A DNA stretch of 64,000 bases from assembly GCF_030053155.1 (NCBI RefSeq), contig NZ_CP125640.1:868001-932000 (forward strand). Direction: 5' to 3'. Under the pieces are notes generated by a model, which was given only the letters and a program-made list of their open reading frames with translations, was not told where the DNA came from and ran no database searches. Positions 29,313 through 49,880 of this stretch are shown piece after piece. Every line of letters starts with the position of its first letter. Positions within the stretch are counted from its first letter, which is position 1. The stretch is from Rhizobium sp. BT03. GTDB lineage: Bacteria; Pseudomonadota; Alphaproteobacteria; Rhizobiales; Rhizobiaceae. Made by a program: the position numbers and the translations under genes.

Positions 29313-29314
29313 TG

Positions 29315-29593
29315 TTACTTCCTCTTCGCCTTCTTGTCCGCGCCGTGACCGTAGTAGGTGCGGGTCGGAGAGAATTCACCGAATTTGTGACCGACCATGT
29401 CTTCATTGACGCTGACCGGGATATGCTTGCTGCCGTTGTAGACGCCGAAGGTAAGACCGACGAACTGCGGCAGGATCGTGGAGCGACGGCTCCAGATCTT
29501 GATCACTTCTGCACGTCCGCCTTCACGAACCTTCTCAGCCTTCTTGAGAAGATAGCCGTCAACGAACGGACCTTTCCATACTGAACGAGCCAT
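29315..29593 (-). CDS. rpsS: 30S ribosomal protein S19
   Basis: S19, 92 residues, in the 30S head with S13. [20 protein letters not shown] and [20 protein letters not shown] are the family signature. 15 bp after rplB. Confidence 0.97.
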   Translation of the reverse strand: MARSVWKGPFVDGYLLKKAEKVREGGRAEVIKIWSRRSTILPQFVGLTFGVYNGSKHIPVSVNEDMVGHKFGEFSPTRTYYGHGADKKAKRK

Positions 29594-29608
29594 TGGAGAC
29601 TTCCTCTC

Positions 29609-30445
29609 TTACTTCTTACGCTGATGACGCGAGCGCATGATCATCTTGTCGGTCGACTTGTTCGACCGGGTGCGCTTGCCCTTGGTCGGCTTGCCCCACG
29701 GTGTCACCGGATGGCGACCACCGGAGGTGCGGCCTTCACCACCGCCGTGCGGGTGGTCGACCGGGTTCATGACGACACCGCGGTTGTGCGGACGCTTGCC
29801 GCGCCAAACGGTACGACCGGCCTTGCCGTCGTTGATGTTGGCGTGGTCAGGGTTGGAGACGGCGCCGATCGAAGCAAGGCAGGAGCCGTGCACGAGACGC
29901 TGTTCACCGGAGTTCAGGCGAAGGATCGCCATGCCCTGGTCGCGACCGACGAGCTGTGCGTAGCCACCGGCGGAGCGAGCGATCTGACCACCCTTGCCCG
30001 GCTTCATTTCCACGTTGTGGATGATGGAGCCGACCGGGATGAACTGCAGCGGCATGGTGTTGCCGGGCTTGACGTCGACAGCCTTCTCGGAAGCGATGAC
30101 CTTGTCACCGGCAGCGAGGCGCTGAGGAGCGAGGATGTAAGCCTTCGCGCCGTCAGCATAGACCACCAGCGCGATGAAAGCCGTGCGGTTCGGGTCGTAT
30201 TCGATACGCTCGACCGTGCCTTCGACGTCGAACTTGCGACGCTTGAAGTCGATCAGACGATAGGTGCGCTTGTGACCGCCGCCGATGAAGCGGGCGGTGA
30301 TGCGGCCGAGGTTGTTACGACCGCCGCTCTTGGTCAGGCCTTCCGTCAGCGCCTTGACCGGCTTGCCCTTGTAGAGGGCCGAACGGTCGACGATGACCAG
30401 CTGGCGCTGGCTCGGGGTGATCGGATTGAATGTTTTCAATGCCAT
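29609..30445 (-). CDS. rplB: 50S ribosomal protein L2
   Basis: L2, 278 residues, needed for subunit joining and peptidyl transfer. [40 protein letters not shown] and the C-terminal [20 protein letters not shown] (with the conserved histidine) are intact. 11 bp after rplW. Confidence 0.98.
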   Translation of the reverse strand: MALKTFNPITPSQRQLVIVDRSALYKGKPVKALTEGLTKSGGRNNLGRITARFIGGGHKRTYRLIDFKRRKFDVEGTVERIEYDPNRTAFIALVVYADGAKAYILAPQRLAAGDKVIASEKAVDVKPGNTMPLQFIPVGSIIHNVEMKPGKGGQIARSAGGYAQLVGRDQGMAILRLNSGEQRLVHGSCLASIGAVSNPDHANINDGKAGRTVWRGKRPHNRGVVMNPVDHPHGGGEGRTSGGRHPVTPWGKPTKGKRTRSNKSTDKMIMRSRHQRKK

Positions 30446-30456
30446 TTTCTTATACC

Positions 30457-30750
30457 TCAGAGACCGGTGGAGACGTCGATCGTCTGGCCTTCAGCCAGGG
30501 TCACAACAGCCTTCTTCACGTCCTTCTGCTTGCCGACGAAACCGCGGAACCGCTTGGTCTTGCCCTTGCGCAGCAGAGTGTTGACAGCCGTGACCTTGAC
30601 GCCGAACAGCGCCTCGACAGCAGCCTTGATTTCCGGCTTCGTCGCCTGCTTGGCGACATTGAAAACAACCTGGTTGTTTTCGGAGACCAGCGTGGACTTT
30701 TCGGTGATCGCCGGAGAGACGATCACATCGTAGTGGCGAAGATCGGTCAC
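30457..30750 (-). CDS. rplW: 50S ribosomal protein L23
   Basis: L23, 97 residues, main docking site for trigger factor and SRP at the tunnel exit. [20 protein letters not shown] and [19 protein letters not shown] are typical. The start overlaps the rplD stop by four bases. Confidence 0.97.
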   Translation of the reverse strand: MTDLRHYDVIVSPAITEKSTLVSENNQVVFNVAKQATKPEIKAAVEALFGVKVTAVNTLLRKGKTKRFRGFVGKQKDVKKAVVTLAEGQTIDVSTGL

Positions 30751-31367
30751 TTGAATCGCTCCTCTAGCGCTTCAACCGCAGCCTTGGAAAGCACGAGCTT
30801 GCCGCGGCGCACGATGTCGTAAACGTTGATGCCCTGGATCGGCAGAACATCGATGTTCGGGATGTTCTGAGCTGCGAGCTTGAAGTTGCCATCAAGTTCT
30901 GCGCCGCCGATGAAGAGGGCGTTGGTCAGGCCGAGCGTCTCGAATACGGACGCGAGAGCCTTGGTCTTGGCTTCAGCGGCAACCAGGTTGTCGATGACGA
31001 TGACGTCATCGGCCTTGATCTTGGCCGAAAGGGCGTGGCGAAGGCCGAGTGCGCGAACCTTCTTCGGAAGGTCGTGCTCATGGCTGCGAACGACCGGGCC
31101 GTGAGCCTTGCCGCCGCCGCGGAACTGCGGAGCGCGAGCCGAATGGTGGCGGGCGCGGCCCGTACCCTTCTGCTTGTACATCTTGGCGCCGGTGCGCGAA
31201 ACTTCAGCGCGGCCCTTTGCCTTGTGGGTGCCCTGCTGCTTCTTGGCAAGCTGCCAGCGAATGACGCGGGCGAGAATGTCTTCGCGGGGCTCGAGGCCGA
31301 AAATCGCATCAGAAAGAGAAACCTTCCCTGCGTCTTTTCCCTCGAGGGTCTTGACGTTGAATTCCAT
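30747..31367 (-). CDS. rplD: 50S ribosomal protein L4
   Basis: L4, 206 residues; in E. coli it also represses the S10 operon. The tunnel loop region is [20 protein letters not shown]. The start [20 protein letters not shown] at 31367 matches the family and follows rplC by 13 bp; a longer reading to 31448 would overlap rplC and is rejected. Whether L4 autoregulation exists here cannot be told. Confidence 0.97.
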   Translation of the reverse strand: MEFNVKTLEGKDAGKVSLSDAIFGLEPREDILARVIRWQLAKKQQGTHKAKGRAEVSRTGAKMYKQKGTGRARHHSARAPQFRGGGKAHGPVVRSHEHDLPKKVRALGLRHALSAKIKADDVIVIDNLVAAEAKTKALASVFETLGLTNALFIGGAELDGNFKLAAQNIPNIDVLPIQGINVYDIVRRGKLVLSKAAVEALEERFK

Positions 31368-31380
31368 TGGTCCGGCTCCC

Positions 31381-32022
31381 TTACTTCGCTGCCGACTTGA
31401 CGGCATCGCGCACGATGATCCAGGCACCCTTGGAACCGGGTACTGCACCCTTGATCAGGATCAGACCGCGATCTTCATCGGTCGAAACCACTTCCAGGTT
31501 CTGAGTCGTTACGCGCGTCTGGCCCATGTGACCAGCCATCTTCTTGTTCTTGAAAACTTTGCCCGGATCCTGGCGCGAGCCGGTCGAACCGTGCGAGCGG
31601 TGCGAAACCGACACACCGTGCGTGGCGCGGAGACCGCCGAAACCGTGGCGCTTCATGGCGCCGGCAAAACCCTTACCGATCGTCGTGCCCGTCACGTCGA
31701 CGAGCTGACCGGCTGCAAAGTGACCGGCTTTAAGCTCCGTGCCGATCTCCAGAAGATTGTCTTCCGAGACACGGAATTCCTGAAGCTTCGCCTTCGGCTC
31801 GACGTTGGCGACAGCAAAGTTGCCGCGCATCGCCTTCGACGTGTTCTTCACCTTCGCCTGGCCGGCACCGAGCTGAACTGCGGTATAGCCATTCTTTTCG
31901 ACAGTACGCGTGGCAACGACCTGGACGGCCTCCATGCGCAATACCGTTACCGGGACATGCTCGCCGGCGTCGTTATAGACGCGGGTCATTCCCACCTTCT
32001 GTGCAATCACACCTGAACGCAT
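31381..32022 (-). CDS. rplC: 50S ribosomal protein L3
   Basis: L3, 213 residues, reaches into the peptidyl-transferase region. [20 protein letters not shown], then [19 protein letters not shown] and [20 protein letters not shown] are characteristic, including the glutamine (SRQDPG) that is methylated in some bacteria. 33 bp after rpsJ. Confidence 0.97.
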   Translation of the reverse strand: MRSGVIAQKVGMTRVYNDAGEHVPVTVLRMEAVQVVATRTVEKNGYTAVQLGAGQAKVKNTSKAMRGNFAVANVEPKAKLQEFRVSEDNLLEIGTELKAGHFAAGQLVDVTGTTIGKGFAGAMKRHGFGGLRATHGVSVSHRSHGSTGSRQDPGKVFKNKKMAGHMGQTRVTTQNLEVVSTDEDRGLILIKGAVPGSKGAWIIVRDAVKSAAK

Positions 32023-32055
32023 CGGTTCAATCCTTCCAACTCAGCTCGAGCAAGC

Positions 32056-32364
32056 TCAGAGCTTGATCTCAACATCGACACCAGCGGCGAGATCGAGCTT
32101 CATCAGCGCGTCCACCGTCTGCGGGGTCGGGTCTACGATGTCGAGAAGGCGCTTGTGCGTGCGCATCTCGAACTGTTCGCGGCTCTTCTTGTCGATGTGC
32201 GGGGACCGGTTGACCGTAAACTTCTCGATGCGGGTCGGAAGCGGAACGGGGCCCCGGACGCTTGCACCGGTGCGCTTCGCCGTCGACACGATCTCGCGCG
32301 TAGAAGCATCGAGAATCCGGTGATCGAACGCCTTCAGGCGAATGCGGATATTTTGGCCGTTCAT
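32056..32364 (-). CDS. rpsJ: 30S ribosomal protein S10
   Basis: S10 (NusE), 102 residues, a 30S head protein and NusB/NusG partner in antitermination. [20 protein letters not shown] and [20 protein letters not shown] are conserved. First gene of the S10 block, preceded by a 304-bp gap after tuf. Confidence 0.98.
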   Translation of the reverse strand: MNGQNIRIRLKAFDHRILDASTREIVSTAKRTGASVRGPVPLPTRIEKFTVNRSPHIDKKSREQFEMRTHKRLLDIVDPTPQTVDALMKLDLAAGVDVEIKL

Positions 32365-32668
32365 TCGACGTTATCCTTGTGTTTGTTTTCCACGCATCTC
32401 TGGGCAAGACACGGGTTGTTCTTTCTTCCTAAGGCGGACCACCGGTTTCAAAGATCGAGAGGGCGCCGATAGCGGAACCCTATCCAGTCTTCAGGGCCTT
32501 CTAGCCCACCTTATTGCTTGTTTACTCGCCGCTTTGTCATCCAAAGCAGTGCGCAAATCGCGCTCGCGCGCCATTTGCTATATTTCTGTGTAATAAGCAA
32601 GCGGCTTGCGCCGCCTGCTTCATAATAATGTCATCGAATCGGCCACTCCGCCGGAGCGGCCGAAGGAA
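32365..32668. other. Intergenic region between tuf and rpsJ
   Basis: Holds the likely S10-block promoter and leader, though no clear -35/-10 pair was assigned. Two inverted repeats lie downstream of tuf: CGGCC.../GGCCG at about 32640-32662 and AAGCAAGCGGC/GCCGCCTGCTT at 32595-32620 (one mismatch). Either could end the str transcript, but neither has a good T tract on the minus strand. Confidence 0.55.
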
Positions 32669-33844
<1,176 letters not shown>

Positions 33845-33912
33845 TTTCGGCTCTCCGTTTTGCTAGTCCCCGAGGGGTTCTAATTCTTGTTATCGGTCAA
33901 TTGGTATTCCGG

Positions 33913-36012
33913 TCACTTCTGACCGGAATACTTTGCCTGGATTTCTGTTGCGACGTTCGACGGGACCGGCGAATAGTGATCGAAGGTCATCGTGTACTGG
34001 GCGCGGCCCTGAGACATGGAGCGCAGGTTGTCGACGTACTTGAACATGTTCGCGAGCGGGACGTTCGCGTTGATGACGACGGCGATACCACGGCTTTCCT
34101 GGCCCTGGATCTGACCGCGACGGGAGTTCAGGTCGCCGATGACGTCGCCGACATAATCTTCCGGGGTCACGACTTCGACCTTCATCATCGGCTCGAGCAG
34201 CTGAGCGCCGGCCTTCTTGGCTGCTTCACGGAAGCAGGCACGCGAGGCGATTTCGAAGGCGAGAACCGAGGAGTCGACGTCGTGGAAGGCGCCGTCGATG
34301 AGGGTTGCCTTGACGCCGAGCATCGGGAAGCCCGCGAGCGGGCCCGAAGACAGGACGCTTTCGATGCCCTTCTGGACGCCGGGGATGTATTCCTTCGGGA
34401 CGGAACCGCCGACGATCTTCGATTCGAACTTGAAGTCGTCGCCATCCGGGTTCGGTTCGAAGATGATCTTGACGCGCGCGAACTGGCCGGTACCACCGGA
34501 CTGCTTCTTGTGCGTGTAGTCTTCTTCGTGCTGGCGCGTGATGGTTTCGCGGTAGGCAACCTGCGGCGCGCCGACGGTTGCTTCGACCTTGAATTCACGA
34601 CGCATGCGGTCGACGATGATGTCGAGATGCAGTTCGCCCATGCCGGCGATGATGGTCTGGCCGGATTCCTGGTCGGTCTTGACGCGGAAGGACGGATCTT
34701 CTGCAGCCAGGCGGTTGAGCGCGAGGCCCATCTTTTCCTGGTCGCCCTTGGTCTTCGGCTCGATGGCGATCTGGATGACCGGCTCGGGGAATTCCATGCG
34801 CTCGAGGATAACCGGCTTCAGCGGATCGCAGAGCGTGTCGCCCGTCGTGGTTTCCTTGAGGCCGGCAAGAGCGACGATGTCGCCTGCGAAGGCTTCTTCG
34901 ATGTCTTCACGCGAGTTGGAGTGCATCTGCAGCATGCGGCCGACGCGCTCGCGCTTGTCCTTGACCGTGTTCATGACCGACGCGCCCTTTTCGAGCTTGC
35001 CGGAGTAGATGCGGGCGAAGGTCAGCGAACCGACGAAGGGGTCGTTCATGATCTTGAATGCGAGCATGGAGAGCGGCTCGTTGTCATCGGCATGACGCTC
35101 GATGTCAGCTTCCGTCTTGAAGTCGATGCCCTTGATCGCCGGGATGTCCATCGGCGACGGCAGGTAGTCGACGACGGCGTCGAGCAGCGGCTGCACGCCC
35201 TTGTTCTTGAAGGCGGTGCCGCAGAACATCGGGTGGAACTTGACGTCGATCGTGCCGCGGCGAACGAGCTCGCGGATCTTGTCGTTGTCGGGCAGAACAC
35301 CTTCGAGATAGGCTTCCATCGCGGCTTCGTCGATGTCGACGACCGTTTCGATCAGCTTTTCGCGATATTCTTCAGCCTTGGCCTTCATGTCCTCGGGGAT
35401 CTCGACGACATCCCACTGGGCGCCGAGCGATTCGTCGCGCCAGATGAGAGCGTTCATCTCGATCAGGTCGATGACGCCCTTGAAGTCGCTTTCCGCGCCG
35501 ATCGGCAGCTGCATGACGACAGCCGTTGCGCCGAGGCGGGTCTTGATCATCTCGACCGAGCGGTAGAAGTCGGCACCGGTCTTGTCCATCTTGTTGCAGA
35601 AGATCATCCGCGGGACATTGTACTTCTCAGCCTGGCGCCAGACGGTTTCCGTCTGCGGCTCGACACCGGCGTTGGCGTCGAGCAGCGCGATGGCGCCGTC
35701 GAGAACGCGCAGCGAACGCTCGACTTCGATGGTGAAGTCGACGTGGCCGGGGGTGTCGATGATGTTGAAGCGGCGCATCTTGCCGTCACGGCCCTTCCAG
35801 AAGGTCGTGGTGGCAGCAGAGGTGATCGTGATGCCACGCTCCTGCTCCTGCTCCATCCAGTCCATGGTGGCTGCGCCGTCGTGGACTTCGCCGATCTTGT
35901 GCGACTTGCCGGTGTAATAGAGAATACGCTCGGTGGTCGTGGTCTTGCCGGCGTCGATGTGCGCCATGATACCGAAATTACGGTAGTCTTCGATCTTATA
36001 TTCGCGAGCCAT
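33913..36012 (-). CDS. fusA: Elongation factor G
   Basis: EF-G, 699 residues, GTPase driving translocation and, with RRF, ribosome recycling. [20 protein letters not shown] (P-loop), [20 protein letters not shown] (G3) and [10 protein letters not shown] (G4) are intact, followed by domains II-V with [20 protein letters not shown]. Normal length. 29 bp after rpsG and 68 bp before tuf. Confidence 0.98.
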   Translation of the reverse strand: MAREYKIEDYRNFGIMAHIDAGKTTTTERILYYTGKSHKIGEVHDGAATMDWMEQEQERGITITSAATTTFWKGRDGKMRRFNIIDTPGHVDFTIEVERSLRVLDGAIALLDANAGVEPQTETVWRQAEKYNVPRMIFCNKMDKTGADFYRSVEMIKTRLGATAVVMQLPIGAESDFKGVIDLIEMNALIWRDESLGAQWDVVEIPEDMKAKAEEYREKLIETVVDIDEAAMEAYLEGVLPDNDKIRELVRRGTIDVKFHPMFCGTAFKNKGVQPLLDAVVDYLPSPMDIPAIKGIDFKTEADIERHADDNEPLSMLAFKIMNDPFVGSLTFARIYSGKLEKGASVMNTVKDKRERVGRMLQMHSNSREDIEEAFAGDIVALAGLKETTTGDTLCDPLKPVILERMEFPEPVIQIAIEPKTKGDQEKMGLALNRLAAEDPSFRVKTDQESGQTIIAGMGELHLDIIVDRMRREFKVEATVGAPQVAYRETITRQHEEDYTHKKQSGGTGQFARVKIIFEPNPDGDDFKFESKIVGGSVPKEYIPGVQKGIESVLSSGPLAGFPMLGVKATLIDGAFHDVDSSVLAFEIASRACFREAAKKAGAQLLEPMMKVEVVTPEDYVGDVIGDLNSRRGQIQGQESRGIAVVINANVPLANMFKYVDNLRSMSQGRAQYTMTFDHYSPVPSNVATEIQAKYSGQK

Positions 36013-36041
36013 TGTGGACTGCCTTTCGATACCGTTCGGAA

Positions 36042-36542
<501 letters not shown>

Positions 36543-36589
36543 TCATCACGCGGAGGACCTCGCGCAGCGCCGAATTATTCAAAACCGAA

Positions 36590-36961
36590 TTACTTCGGAC
36601 GCTTCGCGCCGTACTTGGAGCGGCGCTGCTTGCGGTTCTTGACACCCTGGGTATCGAGAACGCCGCGGATGATGTGATAACGGACACCCGGAAGGTCCTT
36701 GACGCGGCCGCCACGGATCATGACGACAGAGTGCTCCTGAAGGTTGTGACCTTCGCCGGGGATGTAACCAATGACTTCGAAGCCGTTGGTCAGGCGGATC
36801 TTTGCGACCTTACGCAGAGCCGAGTTCGGCTTCTTCGGCGTGGTCGTGTAAACGCGCGTGCAAACGCCGCGCTTCTGCGGGTTCTCCTGGAGTGCGGGAA
36901 CCTTATTACGCTTTACGTTCGCCTGGCGAGGCTTGCGGATCAGCTGGTTTACGGTAGGCAT
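36590..36961 (-). CDS. rpsL: 30S ribosomal protein S12
   Basis: S12, 123 residues, controls decoding accuracy. [40 protein letters not shown] and [20 protein letters not shown] are conserved; the lysines of PKKPNS and RVKDLPG, whose change gives streptomycin resistance, have the wild-type residues. First gene of the str operon, 430 bp or more from the next gene upstream. Confidence 0.98.
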   Translation of the reverse strand: MPTVNQLIRKPRQANVKRNKVPALQENPQKRGVCTRVYTTTPKKPNSALRKVAKIRLTNGFEVIGYIPGEGHNLQEHSVVMIRGGRVKDLPGVRYHIIRGVLDTQGVKNRKQRRSKYGAKRPK

Positions 36962-37222
36962 TCAACCATCCCTTACGTTTATCTCAGTACCCTTGCGGGC
37001 TTGAACTCGCGCCGTCTCCGGCAGTGACGCATGCTTTCCGTCAATGCGCAAAATATGGCCCGATCCGCTTCCGCAGATGGACCACAAGGAGCAGAGGACG
37101 CATAAATACGCGTCGTGCGTGCAGCATCATGACTTCAACGTGCGTTTAGAACCTTGTTTGAGGTGAACTTCAGGGCGCGTCGCCCCGAACAGCCAAGCCT
37201 CACATGGGATCTGATGGCCGGG

Positions 37223-37251
37223 GTACTACTGGTTTCCACCCCTCTCGTCAA
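37223..37251 (-). promoter_or_regulatory. Candidate promoter of the str operon
   Basis: On the minus strand TTGACG (37251-37246) and TAGTAC (37228-37223) are 17 bp apart, close to the alphaproteobacterial housekeeping pattern CTTGAC-N17-CTATAT; the base before the -35 is C. It points to rpsL about 260 bp downstream. Confidence 0.45.
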
Positions 37252-37283
37252 GGCCGGTTAAGAAATAAACTCGCCGTATCGCC

Positions 37284-37320
37284 TTGATCTCAGGGCCTAA
37301 CGGCCTGATTTCATCCTTCT
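37284..37320. repeat. Degenerate intergenic palindrome
   Basis: TCAGGGCC TAAC GGCCTGA forms a stem with one bulge and is followed by TTTCATCCTTCT. The order GGCCTAA then ATCATCCTGTTCT in palindrome B (12217-12264) is similar, so this may be a decayed member. Confidence 0.4.
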
Positions 37321-37457
37321 AGACGAAATGGCGGCCATGTACCAAGATAAAAACTTGGGCATCGCGGCAAAAGCAGTTAAGGAATCAGCAATTGCGGCGT
37401 GCGGCCCTCTCAGAAGGATTCGAGCGACCGAATCGTCAAAGAGCCGAAGGACAGGCG

Positions 37458-37751
37458 ATGATTACGACACCTGATAACGACAACAATTTCGACGGGCCGA
37501 TGATCTTCATCATCATCGGCAAGGGCTACGAGTCCGACGACAGCGACGGCATCGACCTGCACATCATGCTGAAGGCGCCCGACGACGACACAGCGGTCCG
37601 CGAGGCTTTGAACGCCCTTGCCGAGGAAGGCTTCATCGAGGCCGATCTCGACCAGATCGGCATGCTGACCGAGGTGCCCGCCGAGGAGCCGCACGCCTCT
37701 GCCTACCAGGGCGCCGTCGATGGTGAGGTCGCGATCATCCGCTTCAACTGA
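37458..37751 (+). CDS. Small acidic conserved-type protein, function unknown
   Basis: A 97-residue, strongly acidic protein: MITTPDNDNNFDGPMIFIII, then ESDDSDGIDLHIMLKAPDDD and EEGFIEADLDQIGMLTEVPA. No membrane segment, signal peptide or cysteine is seen. The start at 37458 has AAGGACAGG just upstream; a reading from 37392 would lack a ribosome binding site. It lies alone on the plus strand between the str and rpoBC operons. The regular alternation of hydrophobic and acidic stretches suggests a folded alpha/beta protein. I do not recognise a family. Confidence 0.75.
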   Translation: MITTPDNDNNFDGPMIFIIIGKGYESDDSDGIDLHIMLKAPDDDTAVREALNALAEEGFIEADLDQIGMLTEVPAEEPHASAYQGAVDGEVAIIRFN

Positions 37752-37812
37752 CGGGAGCCGCCGCTGACGCTGCGGGTCGCTAAAGGCAGCATAGGCGGGA
37801 GCAGCTCCCTCC

Positions 37813-37852
37813 CCCAGACTGGCCCCCAAGACTGGCCCCAAGACTGGCCAAA
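37813..37852. repeat. Three short tandem repeats
   Basis: AGACTGGCC occurs three times with starts at 37817, 37830 and 37842, giving a period of 12-13 bp, between the acidic-protein gene and the rpoC terminator. Confidence 0.6.
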
Positions 37853-37865
37853 CCAGACCAAAAAC

Positions 37866-37897
37866 GAAAACCGCCCGGATCGCTCCGGGCGGTTTTT
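37866..37897 (-). terminator. Terminator after rpoC (bidirectional)
   Basis: Stem ACCGCCCGGA / TCCGGGCGGT with a four-base loop, A-rich on one side and TTTTTC on the other; works for rpoC on the minus strand and for the small acidic-protein gene on the plus strand. Confidence 0.85.
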
Positions 37898-37936
37898 CAA
37901 TTCCTGGGCCACCGGGTGGTGGGCAACGGCCGCGGA

Positions 37937-42145
<4,209 letters not shown>

Positions 42146-42296
42146 GCCTGTCTCCTTCATGGGCTAAAGCGCCCTCAAAATGCGATGGCCGGCGGCAAAT
42201 TCCCGGGAGCCGCCTCCCTCGCTTAAACGAGAATAACCGCAAGATGCGGCGAAACTTCCCTGCAGGGCCGATATGGATACGGCGCCCGGCGGGACC

Positions 42297-42324
42297 GGCG
42301 TGCGCCGCATTGGCAGCGCACGCC
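42297..42324. other. Stem-loop between rpoB and rpoC
   Basis: Inverted repeat GGCGTGCG / CGCACGCC, 12 bases after the rpoB stop, without a T tract. Likely an mRNA processing or stability hairpin. Confidence 0.4.
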
Positions 42325-42335
42325 CTATCAGGTGC

Positions 42336-46475
<4,140 letters not shown>

Positions 46476-46640
46476 CGTCGCTCCTTCAAAATCTTGCACC
46501 CGGGCCTGCAACGGACGGGAACCGATGGCCAGTCGATCCCGTCTATCAATGGGTCGTTCAATCTCGTCAGACACCCGAAAACGCTCAGCTCGGATTGCTG
46601 TGCTGCCCTCGGTGCGAGACTATCCTTTTGAAGAACCCAT

Positions 46641-46674
46641 TACCCAAAAGCCGGTTTGACGCGGCTTTTGGGTA
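46641..46674. other. Perfect 13-bp stem-loop between rplL and rpoB (distal)
   Basis: TACCCAAAAGCCG / CGGCTTTTGGGTA with an eight-base loop. Together with the next hairpin it fills the 261-bp rplL-rpoB gap, where E. coli has its attenuator and RNase III site. Confidence 0.6.
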
Positions 46675-46689
46675 ATTCGTTCAGAAAAA

Positions 46690-46722
46690 CGGCAAATGGG
46701 AGGCAGCAGAGACTGCCTCCCA
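46690..46722 (-). terminator. Attenuator-like hairpin after rplL
   Basis: On the minus strand TGGGAGGCAG / CTGCCTCCCA is followed by TTTGCCGTTTTTC. This can act as a partial terminator that sets the L7/L12 to RNA polymerase ratio. Confidence 0.6.
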
Positions 46723-46736
46723 AAAGCGTTTCAAGA

Positions 46737-47114
<378 letters not shown>

Positions 47115-47172
47115 TTTACTAGTTCCTTTTGTTCGGTTCGAACCGGTTGATTATAAACAGCGAAAAACCGCC

Positions 47173-47691
47173 TTAAGCGGCTTCGTCCTTCTTGGCGTAG
47201 GCCGCAAACACGCGGGCAAGCTGGCTTGCCGGTGCTGCAACAACCCCAGCGATGCGGGTAGCCGGTGTCTGGATCATGCCCAGCAGCTTCGCACGCAGCT
47301 CATCGAGCGAAGGCAGGGTCGCAAGCGACTTGACTGCATCGGCGTTGAGCGTGGTTGTTCCCATGGCGCCGCCCAGAACAACGATCTTGTCGTTGGTCTT
47401 GGCGAAATCCATGACGACCTTCGGAGCGGTGATCGGATCGGTGCTGTATGCAATCAGCGTCTGACCCTTGAAGAGATTGGTAATCCCTTCCGCTTCCGTA
47501 CCCTGAAGGGCAATTTTGGCCAGGCGGTTCTTCGCGACTTTGACGGTACCGCCAGCTGCACGCATCTTCGAACGAAAATCGTTCATCTGCGCGACTGTAG
47601 CACCAGCATAGTGGGCCACGACGACTGAGCCAGAAGCCTTGAAGACTTCGTTCAGTTCCGTGACGAATTCGCGTTTTTCCGCTCTTTCCAC
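47173..47691 (-). CDS. rplJ: 50S ribosomal protein L10
   Basis: L10, 172 residues, stalk base that holds the L7/L12 dimers. [40 protein letters not shown] and the C-terminal helix for L7/L12 binding are present. It follows a 327-bp gap after rplA where an L10 leader and promoter are expected. Confidence 0.97.
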   Translation of the reverse strand: MERAEKREFVTELNEVFKASGSVVVAHYAGATVAQMNDFRSKMRAAGGTVKVAKNRLAKIALQGTEAEGITNLFKGQTLIAYSTDPITAPKVVMDFAKTNDKIVVLGGAMGTTTLNADAVKSLATLPSLDELRAKLLGMIQTPATRIAGVVAAPASQLARVFAAYAKKDEAA

Positions 47692-48018
47692 TGCCTATCT
47701 CCAGTTGGCGGGACCGAAAACGGGCCCGCCGGGTTGCCTTTTGCCTCCCGGGATCATGCGAGATCCCAAGCGACGCTTGAGGATCCTGTCCCCCCGCGCT
47801 CCCGCGCCAATCAAGGCTAAAGAGGCACAAGGCATCCAAGGCTCGAACCGATTTCCTAGAAGCGAACTTCATGAAATTCGGGTCTTACCCGTCTCATGCA
47901 GGCGAAGTGATTAAGGGAAAACCACCTGCAATCTCGGACAGGATTCCGGATTTCTCCGGAATATCCGGCCCCTTGCGAGGCCGGAATTCAGTGACCGGAC
48001 CGAGGTCCGGCAATCAAC
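47692..48018. other. Intergenic region between rplA and rplJ (L10 leader candidate)
   Basis: Longest gap within the rplK-rpoC cluster. Reading the minus strand after rplA there are three consecutive inverted repeats (GCCGGACCTCGGTCCGG, CCGGCCTCGCAAGGGGCCGG and ATTCCGGAGAAATCCGGAAT) and then, nearer rplJ, GGCGGGCCCGTTTTCGGTCCCGCC at about 47709-47732. The position fits an L10 autoregulatory leader and a separate rplJ promoter, but no L10 site was verified. Confidence 0.5.
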
Positions 48019-48720
48019 TTATGCAGTCGGACCTGCGGTGACCGAGCCGACTTCGATCTTGACGCCCGGGCCCATGGTCGACGAAATCGCGACGCGCTTG
48101 ACATAGTTGCCCTTGGCGCCAGCCGGCTTCGCCTTGATGACGGCGTCAGCGAAGGCGCGGATGTTTTCTTCCAGAGCCTTGGCGTCGAAAGAGGCCTTGC
48201 CGATGCCGGCATGGACGATACCAGCCTTCTCGACGCGGAACTCGACAGCGCCGCCCTTGGAAGCCTTGACGGCTCCGGCGACATCCATGGTGACGGTGCC
48301 GACCTTCGGGTTCGGCATCATGCCGCGCGGGCCGAGAACCTTACCGAGACGACCGACCAGCGGCATCATGTCGGGGGTGGCGATGCAGCGATCGAATTCG
48401 ATCTTGCCGCCCTGGACGATTTCGACGAGGTCTTCAGCACCGACGATATCGGCACCGGCAGCCTTGGCTTCATCGGCCTTGACGCCACGTGCGAAGACGG
48501 CAACGCGAACCGTACGGCCGGTGCCGTTCGGCAGGTTGACGACGCCGCGAACCATCTGGTCCGCATGGCGCGGATCGACGCCGAGGTTCATCGAGACTTC
48601 GATGGTTTCGTCGAACTTGGCGACAGCCCGTTCCTTGACCATGCCGATAGCCAGGGAGAGAGCATAGAGCTTGGTGGGATCAACACCTTCGTTGATCTTC
48701 TGCGTGCGCTTACCAGCCAT
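48019..48720 (-). CDS. rplA: 50S ribosomal protein L1
   Basis: L1, 233 residues, forms the mobile L1 stalk; in E. coli it represses rplK-rpl[40 protein letters not shown] and [20 protein letters not shown] are typical. It begins four bases after rplK, consistent with coupling. Confidence 0.98.
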   Translation of the reverse strand: MAGKRTQKINEGVDPTKLYALSLAIGMVKERAVAKFDETIEVSMNLGVDPRHADQMVRGVVNLPNGTGRTVRVAVFARGVKADEAKAAGADIVGAEDLVEIVQGGKIEFDRCIATPDMMPLVGRLGKVLGPRGMMPNPKVGTVTMDVAGAVKASKGGAVEFRVEKAGIVHAGIGKASFDAKALEENIRAFADAVIKAKPAGAKGNYVKRVAISSTMGPGVKIEVGSVTAGPTA

Positions 48721-48724
48721 GATC

Positions 48725-49156
48725 TTAACCCACCACTTCCAGGCCCATGGCGCGGGCAGAGCCCTCGATCATCGCCATTGCACCTTCGATATCCGCTGCG
48801 TTCAGATCCTTCATCTTGGCTTCTGCGATCGTCTTGATCTGAGCCTTGGTGAGGGAACCGGCCTTCGGACCCTTGCCCGGGGTCTTGGAACCGGACGTGA
48901 TCTTCGCTTCCTTCTTCAGCCAGTAGCTGACCGGAGGCTGCTTCATCGCGAAGGTGAAGGACTTGTCCTGGTAATAGGTGATGACGACCGGGATCGGCAT
49001 ACCCTTTTCCATTTCCTGCGTGGCGGCATTGAACGCCTTGCAGAATTCCATGATGTTAATGCCACGCTGACCAAGCGCCGGACCAATCGGCGGGGACGGG
49101 TTAGCCGATCCTGCCTTGACCTGAAGCTTGAGCTGGCCTGCAACTTTCTTAGCCAT
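48725..49156 (-). CDS. rplK: 50S ribosomal protein L11
   Basis: L11, 143 residues, in the GTPase-associated centre and needed for RelA activation. [20 protein letters not shown] with the proline switch, then [20 protein letters not shown] are conserved. It follows nusG after 176 bp. Confidence 0.98.
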   Translation of the reverse strand: MAKKVAGQLKLQVKAGSANPSPPIGPALGQRGINIMEFCKAFNAATQEMEKGMPIPVVITYYQDKSFTFAMKQPPVSYWLKKEAKITSGSKTPGKGPKAGSLTKAQIKTIAEAKMKDLNAADIEGAMAMIEGSARAMGLEVVG

Positions 49157-49332
49157 ATCTCTCTGCCTTTCATGAACAGCCGGTTGCCCGGCCCGTGATG
49201 CCGGATCTCTCCGGCGGCTGCGGTTGCGTGGTGCGGATCATTAGGGTCCGGCTAAGACCCCTCACCTTCCACGCGGGTGCGGACAAGGTCCGCAGGAAAC
49301 CGGCCGCAAGGCCTGCTTCCAATCTCTTACAA

Positions 49333-49863
49333 TCAGACCTTCTCGACCTGAGCGTATTCCAGCTCGACCGGCGTTGCGCGGCCGAAGATCGACACTTCAA
49401 CCTTCAGGCGCGAACGCTCTTCGTCCACATCCTGAACCGTGCCGTTGAACGACGCGAACGGGCCGTCGGAAACGCGTACCTGCTCGCCGATCTCGAAGGT
49501 GATGGAGGCCTTCGGCCGCTCGACACCTTCCTGGACCTGGCCGAGAATGCGCTCAGCTTCATAATCCGGAATCGGAACGGGCTTATTGTCGGAGCCGAGG
49601 AAACCTGTGACCTTCGGCGTATTCTTGATCAGGTGGTAGGCCTCGTCCGTCAGGTTGGCGCGAACCATGACATAACCAGGGAAGAACTTGCGCTCGCTGT
49701 CGACCTTGCGGCCGCGACGCACTTCCACCACCTTTTCGGTCGGCACGAGGATCTTCTCGAACAGGTGCTCAAGCCCCTTCTGGCGAGCCTTGTTCTCGAT
49801 GTCTTCAGCGACCTTCTTTTCAAAATTTGAATATGCGTGGACGATGTACCAACGTGCCGCCAT
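49333..49863 (-). CDS. nusG: Transcription termination/antitermination protein NusG
   Basis: NusG, 176 residues, binds RNA polymerase and links it to Rho or to S10. N-terminal NGN domain WYIVHAYSNFEKKVAEDIEN and RKFFPGYVMVRANLTDEAYH, C-terminal KOW domain EQVRVSDGPFASFNGTVQDV. The start at 49863 (MAARWYIVHAYS) has GGTGGAGATGAAA upstream; four codons more are possible at 49875. 17 bp after secE. Confidence 0.98.
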   Translation of the reverse strand: MAARWYIVHAYSNFEKKVAEDIENKARQKGLEHLFEKILVPTEKVVEVRRGRKVDSERKFFPGYVMVRANLTDEAYHLIKNTPKVTGFLGSDNKPVPIPDYEAERILGQVQEGVERPKASITFEIGEQVRVSDGPFASFNGTVQDVDEERSRLKVEVSIFGRATPVELEYAQVEKV

Positions 49864-49880
49864 TTTCATCTCCACCCGTA

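Larger units (their letters stand above)
36962..37457. other. Intergenic region upstream of rpsL
   Basis: About 500 bp between divergent genes. It carries a candidate minus-strand promoter at 37223-37251, a degenerate palindrome at 37284-37320 and, at the right end, AAGGACAGG as ribosome binding site for the plus-strand gene at 37458. The long leader of some 260 bases ahead of rpsL is otherwise unexplained. Confidence 0.6.

Noticed and set aside
37813..37852. Short tandem repeat considered as CRISPR
   Set aside because: Units are 12-13 bp, contiguous and only three, without spacers.
42146..42160. Longer rpoC start at 42160
   Set aside because: AAGGAG, the ribosome binding site for 42145, lies inside the extension.
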